64,000 nt of DNA from Oasisia sp. SBJ-2009 (lineage: Eukaryota; Annelida; Polychaeta; Sabellida; Siboglinidae). The stretch's first letter is position 1. Each line of letters starts with the position of its first letter. The stretch is from NCBI GenBank assembly GCA_964017155.1, contig OZ024854.1:15152181-15216180 (forward strand), written 5' to 3'. This document shows positions 25,251 to 37,200 of the stretch, in pieces. Position numbers and translations under genes: made by a program. The notes beneath the pieces were generated by a model that worked only from the letters and a program-made list of their open reading frames with translations, had not been told where the DNA came from and made no database searches.

Positions 25251-28200
25251 ATGTCTGAGAAAGGGGACACGGTAGGACCAATTCTGCATGTAATCGTTGT
25301 CGGGTTCCATCATAAAAAAGGTTGTCAGGTGAGATTTTGCATGATTGAAAGACCACGATGCATGATGATCATCTGAGTTCTGACTATGAATATGACTGAC
25401 TGAGGCCTAGTCAGTGACTAACAGACGCTGTCAACCGGGACGGATATGCACACAGACGAGGTGTCAGTGTGACCTCATATGCGTTTGTCAAACTATCTAA
25501 AAATGTGGTTTTGTGATACGACGCGACACACACTGCCCATGATAATTAATGTAATTAATTTAGGACGTTGTTGCGTAGCCGAGCATCGGAACCGTGTTCG
25601 CTGGTGATAAAGGTCTGAGCACTCAACGTGCATGCGCCTACTTTGACTTTCCCCGGTGCTCGGACGCGGTGCAGCAGGCCGAGCATCGGAACCGTGTTTG
25701 TTTGTGATAAAGGTCCGAGCATTCAACACACAGGCGATTTCTTGGTCGTACTTTCACGTTACCCTTCGCATCAATATCAGTACGGGTGCGTAATCGTACT
25801 ACTGCTACTAGCGATTCATAAGGATATTCGATTAATATTTATAAGTCCATTATAACAAGTCATAGCCTATGGAAAAAATGAAATAAATACTTAAAATTTA
25901 TAAGCCCAATTGCATGATTATAAATATTTTTTGCGTTAATTGTATGAATCTAAGTGCGTAATATATACCCATAACGACATTATAATTAATAAATATGAGC
26001 ATTATTAATAATTACATGAGCACCGAAAGAAACAACAGGGGCATCATACAGCATATGGCTGGTTGATGAATTTATTTTATTCATAGGGCATAACAGGCCA
26101 AAGCAATTGCGTTTTGAGAACTGCAGATTGTAATTGCTGTAGTATAGCAGAATGATTTATGGACTTCATGTTTTTAGATAGTAAATTTAATATTATCATT
26201 TTAATAGAGCCAGTTCCATTAGAAAAAGATTATAAGTAATATGTGTACTTTAGAAGATATTTATTTGCAGCTTATATAATAGTTGCTGTGGCACAAATAA
26301 TACAAATATAGTTGCTGTTTCCTGAAATTATATATCTGCTGTATTACTTTATGCAGAATTATTAAATACACACATGTATGTGTAATGTAGCAATATTGTA
26401 TGTAGCAGTTTATTACTGGAAGATGACAAAAGAACATCTCTATGTTACCTGGGTAACATTACTATTTAAGTGACGTATGTACGCGTCATGCGCGAAGGCA
26501 AATCGACTTGCAATCTGACACAGTAATGTAAAGCATACTCGTGTATTGCACTAAGTAAAAAACTTGCTACGTGATCTCTACTATCTAGAATACATTACTA
26601 ATTTATGGTAACTGATTCCATACCGACATTATGGTTGCAGTATTTTGATTACAGTGTTTATGTAAGAGGAGAAATGTAAAACATATACATGATATGACGG
26701 TGAATTTATTTTCGATGCTCAATACAAATACATAGATAAATTAATTTTAAAAACATTGCACAAAAGGGTTATCATGACACGTGAGATTTGCAGATTGTCT
26801 AGTATTTAACAGCAGGAACTGCGTAATATCTAAGGTAGAAGGGGTTATATTTGTAAAACATAATTATGCCTGGGATAATTATTAATTTAATGAACTGAAA
26901 TAATGAAATGTAGGCACACAATATCAATCATAAACAATTTAGTCAACATAACATACATCTTATAACAAACTATAAAAAAAATTATGGTCATTATGGTTGC
27001 GACATTTTAATTGCAGTTTTAATACATTTTATTATAATTTTTATATAAATATTGTCTTAAAAACGTAATAATGCACATAACTATTTCACTAATATAAAAT
27101 TAATCAAGCAAAACAACTAGTATAAACATTAAGCATGAATTATATTATTATTGTTATATAAAACTGACACTTATTCTCTGGTTAAAAATGTCATAAAATT
27201 ATTGCAATTCGATAAAGATAGTGATAACAGCAAAATTGAGGTGGTGCAAAATTTAAACAAATGTCCCCAGTTGTCTCATATGGACGCCGAGTCGTCTCAT
27301 GATCGGCGACGAGTTATCTTGAGCCGGCTCGGCCCAGGCCGAGTTGTCTGTGAGCCAAATCGACTGGCATTTGTCTTCAAAGTACTTGTGCTCGGGCTTA
27401 ATCTTGCCAGCGCAGCCAGGATATAGAGCCACCGACGCAGCCAATGTCTTACAGTCCCGCCTGTGGTCAATGTAGAGTTGCACGGCTGTTTTATTTCCTT
27501 TATTTGCGTTAAAACCATCGCCTACGTTCATCCCAACCTCAACCCATGCTCGGCTGGCGTGAGAAAGAGCGGAAGCAAGATACAACACGTGACAATTAGC
27601 GCATGCGCGTTGAGTGCTCGGACCTATAACGCCGAGGTACAGGGTTCCGATGCTCGGCTACGTAACCACTTTGATTAATTTAATGTTATTGTCACTTGCC
27701 ATACTCGGGCCGGGGTCTACACTGTGAACTTTAAATTAAGGCGAGTTTACACTATAGATGCAAGCAATGAGGCAATTGAAAAAGGTCATGGCCGAACAAT
27801 GTTGAAAGCTTGCAAAGTGGTTGCTGCAGCGAGACGTTAACTGGTGTTGGACATTCCACCATGTGGCGCTACTCTTATCGTTCCAACAGAAACATCGCAC
27901 CAGTGGGGAAAGATTTCAATTTATGTGATATCACTTTCATCCAATGATTAAAACATATTTAAACCAATATAGTGTAATCTCAGAAAGGTAGCTTATTTTA
28001 TCTGATATGACATTTCATTGATTATAATATTTTTTATTTACATTAGCGGTAGAAGCAATGTTACAGGATCATCCTTAAATAAATTGCACACATTAAAATA
28101 GTTGCACACTGTACTGGAAATATTTGAAAGAAGGTCACATATAAAATGAAGCGGGAGTACATTTATAAATAACTATTTTATAGTTTCATTCGGAAATTAT

Positions 28201-31200
28201 GTATCTTTTTTGGAGGGAATACCGTCCACAATTTTTGCGACATAAGTGACTTGCGACATAAGTGATTTAGGGCATAATGTCTATAACTCCATGTCAGTAT
28301 ACTGTTGGTCAGTTGGTGCATCATCTACATGTAACATAACTCTGGTACCTTCCCAGTGGACTCACCATCATGGTTTCTGCTGGGTCTAAGATTCTGCTGC
28401 CTTTTCATATTCCATACAAACATTAGCAGTTTCTCATTTTATTAGAGGCATTTGTTTGAATGTTTTGACAACATTGCTTTTCAGGAAATGTTGCCATGTT
28501 TACTGTTGTGATCTAGCCACTACAAAACATAATCACACTCTCTCTGTGTACGTTTAAAGTAAGTTTTGAATACACAATAATACATGATGATTCTTTTCAG
28601 CATGATTAACAATATTTATGCTCTGTACAAAAGGTGGAATATTCCTACCCGCCTCTGATCCTCGGCAACACTGTCGATAGCGGCAAAGTGCCGCCCGAGT
28701 GGAAACACCTCGCCTCACTCGCCCTACCAGATGGCGCTCACAACTTCCTCAGTGGTATGTAGCGCAATCGAAATAAACAGCGACACTTGGTTTAAACTTG
28801 GTTTACAGTCACCTAGGTCCTGAGAAATTCATTTGCCCCACACCTATGTCACCCAGTCCCAAACTATTTCCGTGACACAGGAAGAAATTTATTGTGATCT
28901 TGTGTAAATTCTTCCGCAAGTCCAGGATGACTTTATGTGCAGATTGTCTGTTTGTTTTTTATTTATCAATAGAATCATAAATAAAAAACAAGATGTGGAT
29001 TAATTATTTTATATTTGTTCACATTATTTTTTATATATATATTTTTTTATTTACTCACTTGACTTATTTATGTTAATTAGCATTTTAAAAGAAACATTTA
29101 TTAAGTTACTTAACTAACTGAGGTTACTTTATATTTTAAATATATCTACAAGAAGGCTCCATTTTTGGACTAAAATAAACTGCTAAAGTTTAGCAGCTGA
29201 ATGTTGTTTTTTGTTCAACCTGGTCAACATGCATGCATCTATAGCTGCTTTTTGTGTACAAAATGTTTTTTTTCAGAGTACATATACTGAAATAACAAAC
29301 AATTAAAAAGTTCATGTTAAAATCTTCAGCAAAATTAAATTGTTTTACTGTTGTAAATTGACAACTCGCCCTAAGTAAGGAATTGTGTCACTGTCTTTCA
29401 AGTGTACAGTGTACCAAGCAGTCATAATAATAATAATAATAATTAGTTAACTTCTATTGCGCCTATATCCTTAGAAACCAAGCTCAGAGGCGCATCAAAA
29501 CAAAAAGGATTAATCGATCTCATAGTCGGTAAACAAATCAAGTTGTCATCAGATTGATTGATGCGCCAGGGAGCTATGGTGGATAGGCCAGATTGTACAG
29601 ATATGTTTTTAAATGACGACGGAATTTAGCAATATTTTCAACTGATTTCACGCTAGAAGGAAGCATATTCCATAGAGTAGGCGCACCCACAGCAAAAGCC
29701 CTGGTCCCCATATTAGTATTGACCTTTGGTACAAAGAGTAAATCAGAAGTAGATGACCGAAGTTGAATAGGTTTTCTTATAGGAGTAAGCAAAGTATGTA
29801 AACACGATGGCTGCTTAGAAGAAAGTGCCTGGTAAGTAATGGTACACATCTTAAACATTATACGATATTGGACAGGCAGCCAATGCAGAGACTTTAGAAG
29901 CGGCTTTGAAGGAGTAAAGCGTGGAGACCTAGTCACCACCCTTGCTAAGCAATTTTGAACACGTTGTAGTTTTGTGATATCCTTAATAGCAATATTATGA
30001 AAAAGTGAATTACAATAGTCTAATCTACTAGTAACTAATGCAGTTGCAATAGTCTTTGCAACAGAAACAGGCAAATATCGACGAATACGCCGCAAATCAC
30101 GAATGTGGTAAAAACATGTTCGACAAATTTGAGAAATGTGTTCTCTAAAATTAAATTTATCATCAAAAATTACTCCCAAATTCCTAGTCGAAACTGCAGG
30201 CATAACATGCTGATTAAGTAAGGGTATAGGAAAAAGAGTCTTAATTTTGTCACGCTGCCGGTGTGTACCAATAATAAGAAACTCAGTTTTATCAGCATTC
30301 AGCTTCAATCTACTCTCAGTCATCCAGCAAAAAATGTCATCAATACAAGTTCTAAGCTGCTGTAAAGAACTACTTGCATCTGAAGTGGATAATGATATAT
30401 AAATTTGAGTATCATCTGCATAAAGATGATGGCTCAAATGATGCCTATTAATCACTAGACTCAATGGAGTAGTATACAGTGTAAAAAGTAATGGTCCCAA
30501 AACTGACCCCTGAGGAACACCACACGAAATATTAAGTGGTGACGAAAAACAATCCCCAATCTTAACTCTCTGGTGTCTACCACTCAGATATGATCTAAAC
30601 CAGCTTAACGCTATACCAGACACACCATACCACACAGACAAACGATCCATTAGAATAGAATGATTAATCGTATCAAAAGCATGGTTGCAAGTAAATGCTG
30701 TAGAGAGAATGTCAATACCGATTACAATCTGATACCTATATAGGTGAATCAGCTGTGCTGACACAGATGTGGCTGCAGTGTGCACTGTGGGCTGGTTCTG
30801 TGCCTGTGGCAGTGGCTTAGATTACCAGGTGGTGTCATTGTTCTGGCATTTATAGTGACTACTTGAGTCAATATAACTTGTTGATGGATAAGATGTTGTT
30901 CATGGGCCCTCTAATATTACATGTTTTACCTGGTTAATCTGTGTTGTGTCCGATGTTGTTAAAGCATGTTCCTTTACACATTATATCAAATTATTTAATG
31001 TTAACTGTGGAATGGTCTTAATGTCTTTTGATGTCGTAAAAATATGTTCTTCCATTTTTGCAGATACAGTCTACTTCCATGTTCCTTCCCGGACTGAGAA
31101 GGACTCGACGGTTTACGGAGTCTCGTGCTACAGACAAATAGATTCTAAGGTACATACAGCCATAGCCTTCTCACAGCATTAACAGCCTCTACTTGACATT

Positions 31201-34200
31201 TTTCTGTGTTACATTTCAGACTCATTTCACGAGCAATCAAATCTGCTGCATTATCTTAGTATTTTTATTTTGGGGAAAAGCAAAACAAAATTTTTAATTA
31301 TCAATTTGTTGGATCTGATTACAAAAGTGCTAAAATGGAAGTGCTAAAATGTTTTTGTTGTTTTCTATAATCATTAGTTTACTCACAATTACTAAAATTA
31401 ATGATAATTTAATGGTTTTTAATGAATTTTGAAAATTTACCCCGGCTGCCCACATTAGTTTGCCTATTCCCATACACTTTACCATTGAAGGAACACATGT
31501 TGGTAACTGTGGCGTTGGTTTGCTGTCTGTTGCTAGGACTTGGTGAACAGAGAGGCAGATGTGACACGGAACACTGTTCAGAAGAGTGTCTGTGTACTCA
31601 GCACCCTGGTGAGTGGATGATGTCTCTCAGTCGTTCTTAGTCTGCAGTTGTTATGTTCTGTAACTGCAGTGATGCTGTATTTCAAACATGACATTCAGGT
31701 ATTTGTGTAGTTTGCTAGGGTTGTGCTGTAAATACAGGGCATCTTCTTTGGTTTGTCTGTCTGCAAGCCAGTGTGGCCAAAACCTTTTGTTGACATCGTG
31801 GCCTTACTTCTGAGAGGAAAAATATGTGATTAAGTGTCAAAAGACAGAGAAGAATTATTTGCCTCTCAAGAAGAAGACAGCCTTGCACAACATCTAACAG
31901 GTTTAACCCATTATATACCAGGGGAACTCTGCTTTAAGGAAATATTTTAGTAACATTTGTTTATTAAAAAAATTCAGAAAGATTAATAAAATATTTTCAA
32001 ATAATGTTAAATCCATGTCTGTCTGTGGCCAACCATTTCTCTTCTTTCCACTGCAGTTGGCTCGGTCAGTGGTTGTTTACCTAGCATCTGTTGCAGCCGT
32101 TGTATGGACTCATCCAAGCCAAGTTGGAGCTCATCACTCATGCGTACTTCGATGAGAAAGACTTCCGCCAGGTGTCACTACTGGAGGCAACATACAACAA
32201 CCTCAATTCGTCCTTATCGCCGAAGCTGCTCCAGTCCTCACAAGTCTTTCTCGGTGAGGGTCACTCCCTCTCAGTGACAGGGGAACTGGATGGATAGGAG
32301 GGTGGGAGTGGCGGAGGGGGGAAGTGGGTGGAAGGTTAGGAGGGTAGATGCATTGGAGGGGATGCATAAATAAACATACTTTTTTAATTGTATAAGTCAT
32401 ATGTATAAACAAACATACAATAAGTAGAACAGTTGGTAAAATGGTATACAGTTCCAGATTGAGCAATGTCAATTAAGGCTGTAACTACCGGCTATTCGAT
32501 TTCAGTTGTAACAATGCAAGATTAAGTAGTGTGACTAAATGAACTGGTCACTGTTTATCCCTAGATAATCATTACAGACTGTAAGAAATGGTGAATTGTT
32601 ATTCAGCACATCTTTAATTCATGCCACTTCAGATAATAAGTGAGTATTGCATGTAGTTCAGTATCAATACTGCTGTCTAGGCTAATCATAAATCATTACA
32701 TAGGATTTATGTTAATCTTGTGTGAGCACAGAACTCATAAAATCATTATTTTGTATGAGCCTTAAGGATTGAAGAAGAATTGCATTGAAATTCCACATAA
32801 GTGACCTGTTGACTTTTGAAATTTAGATATGAATATGCAGAATGGTTAATGACTACAACTTCATGTTTGTGTGTTGCCAATAAAAGGTTTCATAGAATCA
32901 AAATGATCTACATGACAAATTTATCTGATAAACTAATGGGATTTTGTTGTTGTCATTTTCAGGTTTGTCCTGTCGAGATGTCGTTCATTTGTTTCGCCAC
33001 AAGATCGTCATGCTGTTTAAACTGATATTACTTGAAAGAAAAGTGAGTATCAGGATGTGGAAAAATGCCAATTTGTGTAATATTGTATTATCTTGTTTCA
33101 CATTTTACTTAAAACACTTCGTAAACCAAGGTATTTTTTGTACACCCAACTGTATGTTATAAGAAGGTTAACACCTTTATCAATCGACTCTTACTCTTGT
33201 TAAAATTATACATAACAAATTAATTAATTAAAAAGACAGCTGAATTGACAACCCACCCATCCGAATAAGAGTTTTAGGATCGGTTTCACCAGATCTGGAT
33301 GTTTGTAAATCGTAATTGATAAGCAATATTTGCCTTCAATTTTTTTATAGTGTGGGATCAAGTACTTTATCTGACTTATTCCTAAGTTTCATTTTTTCAA
33401 TACTTGTTGTATTCAGACTTTAAATTATTGCAATGACAAGTATATGTACTGTTAGGTGTATTTATCTAGATGTCAAGTACATTTCAAGGGTATTTAGAAA
33501 AGAAAATAATAATTTAAAAGCAATAATAATAAAGTAGAATGCAGATTCTCAGAGAGTGGAGGAGAAAGAAACTGATGAAGTCTACATTAAGAGAAACCTG
33601 GAAAGAGAGACAGAATGGAACACACGAACAAAAGCAAAATATGGAGGGAACTGGAGACTGCTGATAAAGAAAATAATGCAAAAACATGACCATAACAGAA
33701 GAGGAATAAAAAGAAGACTGACACAGAGGAACAGAACCACAAGAACAAGGAGTCGGGAGTGATGATTGTAGAATGACCATTATTAAAAAAATGCATAACT
33801 GGGCAGTCTGCTTGATCAATGGCATAATAGATTATAGCCATGCTACACTGCTGCTGATGAAGTTGCACTGGCTGTCGATAGCAGTGCGAGTGGAGTTCAA
33901 AATCCTGCTATTCACACATCGAGCACTGACTGGCCATGCACCTTGAATACATTGAACAATGTGTAAGCCGACGCCAGCCGGTTAGGTCGTTGTGCTCCAG
34001 CGAACACAATTTGTTGTGTGTACCATGCACAAGGCGTCACTGGGGTAACAGAGCTCTCAGTGTGGCATCTGACATTAACATCTAAGACCACTGCTGCTTT
34101 TAAAATATAAACTAAACACTTACCTGTTTTCAAGAACGTTTTGTACAGCACAGTGAGCAACAAACGTTGGAACAGGGCTATATAAATGTCACGATTATGA

Positions 34201-37200
34201 CTATTGGTTATATAAAATTCAATATTATATTTTCTATAAAAGAACTATAATCATAGACTGAGTAATATTGGGTTTGTTTCATTGTACACATTAAATAAAC
34301 ACTGAATATTTTGTTTCAGGTCCTGTTCTTTTCATCACCAGTCAAAGACATCTGTGTTACCATTGTCTCTCTCTTGTCACTGTTTCCAGGTATGTGTAGC
34401 CTCTGTGGGTAGATCCATTCACATGATATGTAAGAAAGTCGTGCATGTTTTTGTATTTCTAGTTTAACAAAAACCTAAAAAGAAATGAAATGCACATAAC
34501 ATAACGTTTCACAATTTAATAGTTTGTTTAATACCCAGTATGTTGTGGCAGGTCGTATATTCAGAATGATAACCTACATTTCTTAATGTTTATCTTTTCC
34601 TTCAGGAATGCTGGAGAATGGGCTCAAGGAGTCTGCCTGTGTTTCTTCCCGCAAACGTCTTTCCTCAAACCTCACTCCTTTGTCCATTGGAAGCGATGAT
34701 GAAGGCTACCTTGAAGTATGCTACACAGACACCAAATCGCCCATCCATGACGATGGCGAAGACACCAAATCGCCCAACCGTGACGTCAGAAAGACCAAAT
34801 CATCTGGCAGTGACACTGGAGACACGAAGTTGTTCAATTATGACACTGGAGAAAATGACACCAAGAACACCAAACCAGTCAACTGTGGTGCCAAAACAAA
34901 CACCACCACAGAGGTAAATCCGGTCAAGCATAACACTAATGAAAACAACAAACATAACAGAGACACAGTTCACCAATTCGACACTGCTGCAACACCATCT
35001 GGTGTTGACGGCAATGTTGATCAGGTGATCACGCAACAAGTTCAGAGGTCACGGAATCTCAGTGACCCGCTGGAAAGGGTGATGACGCCGGCCGGGAAGA
35101 TTCAGCGGCGGACGATGTCAGAGGGAGGGCTGCCAGACTTTGGAATAGCCACACCACAGATGGAGGAACTGCTGGAGCACGACGAGTGCTTCAGCTGGGA
35201 CGGAGCAGACGTGCTCCACTTGGAAATTGTTGACGACGAACCAGTTGAATGCACAGACAGTGTCAGTAACAGACAGAACGACTCGCACCAAATTGCTCTG
35301 AATGTGAACACGAGTAATAATTCCATTGGGCTCAGGAGGGAGGATATTTCGCCGTCACCTGACATACCTGGGGTTCACAGCCCTAAAAGACTTCTTTCGA
35401 TTCCGGAAAATGACACGGGGTTGGTGTCGGGGACACAGAGAGATGCGGTCGAGGGGAACCGAGGGGATCGCGAGGGAAATGCCAGCGATGGTTCAGCTGG
35501 TTCGTCACACATGATAACTGGACGTGCCACGGCGATAAGGAATAAGCTCTCACTCGCGGTCCATGGGCGGTCACATGATGCTAACATTGTGGAGCTGGAC
35601 GATCTGTCTCCGCCGTCCCCGGTCAGTCTGGACAGTGATGGACAAGGCTTTCCTCTCGCAATCTTCACAAAGGTTGGTCAATCATCTCTGGACATGCGGC
35701 AGGTTAGGGTTCTGGGAATTGGTTTCATGTTGTAAGTGATCATCAGTTTGGCTAAACCAGTTGTCCATTATGTAATTGGTTATATTACGACTTTGTATGA
35801 CAGCTAATAATCATAATAAAGGTAACATCTGGTGCATTTAAATCCTTGGAGACAACGCTTAGAGGGGCATCAAGATAACAGGGTTGGTCAGTCTCAATAT
35901 CGATAAGCCATATATACACGTTTTTAACAGATGGATGGATAATATGTTTATAGTGGTAAATTTTTAACTGACCGCAGAAATTGGTAATAGTTTCTACTGA
36001 TCTAAGGAAGATAGAATAACTAGAGGACAAGAAGTTACAATAGCAAAGGAGCAGTGTAGACTAGATTTTAGAAGGTTCTCATTTTCACAAAGAAGAGCAA
36101 ATGAATGGACTAGATTACTTGCTGATTGTGTGGGTGCTAGTAGTGTTAATATGTTTAAAAATAAAATGGACATAACCAATTAAACTTCAGAAAGGCGGGA
36201 TACACTTAGATAGATAGGTTGGACTCTCGGTAAGTCAAAGGGCGTCCTTATCCACCTGCCTTCTAAAGTTAATTCTCTAGATGGCAATCTTGTTAAAATC
36301 TTGTTAATTCTAACCCAGTGAGTTGGTCCAGCTACAGAAATGGTCCTAGTTCTTGTGTAAATATTAACTGTTGAAACAAATAGTAAATCAGTATTGGATG
36401 ACCAAAACAGGGTAGGTTTTGTTAAATTGCACGCATCAATAATCGTGCACCATAACAATGGTGTACACAAGCAGTCAGTAAATACCAGATGGGCAGATGA
36501 ACCAAAAAACTGAGACGGGTTGAAAATAGAATTGAGGCAAGTTGTGAGGTGTTTTGTTTGCAGGGTGTCGTGTGTCACCCCTACCTCGCCCTACAGTACT
36601 GCGACCTCCTGGATGATATCAATGTGCGGGGATTCCTTGTTGGAGCTACAAACATTCTATTTCGACAGAAGCGTCACCTTGTCGACGCCATTGTTGAAGT
36701 ATGTAGGATTGTATGATTTGTAACATGATCATATGCCACTATTGTCTCCAAGTTAAAACTATTACTTCATAGATCAGGATGGTCATATTTTGTCTTTATT
36801 TAATTAAGTAATTTGTCACGCTGTTATATTAAAACAAATCATACATTAAACATTGCCATTTAAAAGTAATATTTGTCAATATTGTACTTATTTAAAATGT
36901 ACGTAAGTAACATTCAGCCATGTGCTCCAATCAGAGCAAAGAGGATTAAGTAAATAACATGTTTTTTTGCCAAGATGAGTTACTTCATTGTTGTCCTTAA
37001 CTTAATAAATTAATAACTTAAAGAAAATATTGTCTGTGCCATACCAGGTTGCCCATTCATCACTGCATCAAACAGTGCTCACTTCTCCAGCAGATGTACC
37101 GCCACTTTCACTTTTTATTCACTCGGCTATATTTCAGCTGAGTCCTTTGAAGATAGACGTGAAAGACTTTGACCTGCAGCGACAGTTGACCTTGAGCACA

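Noticed and set aside
27253..27588. 111-codon minus-strand open frame with several cysteines
   Set aside because: It lies inside the candidate TIR element, shows no family motif that I recognise and no splice or start support, so it is not listed as a gene.
33556..33762. 68-codon Lys/Arg/Glu-rich frame
   Set aside because: Purine-rich low-complexity sequence inside an AVL9 intron, with no splice context.
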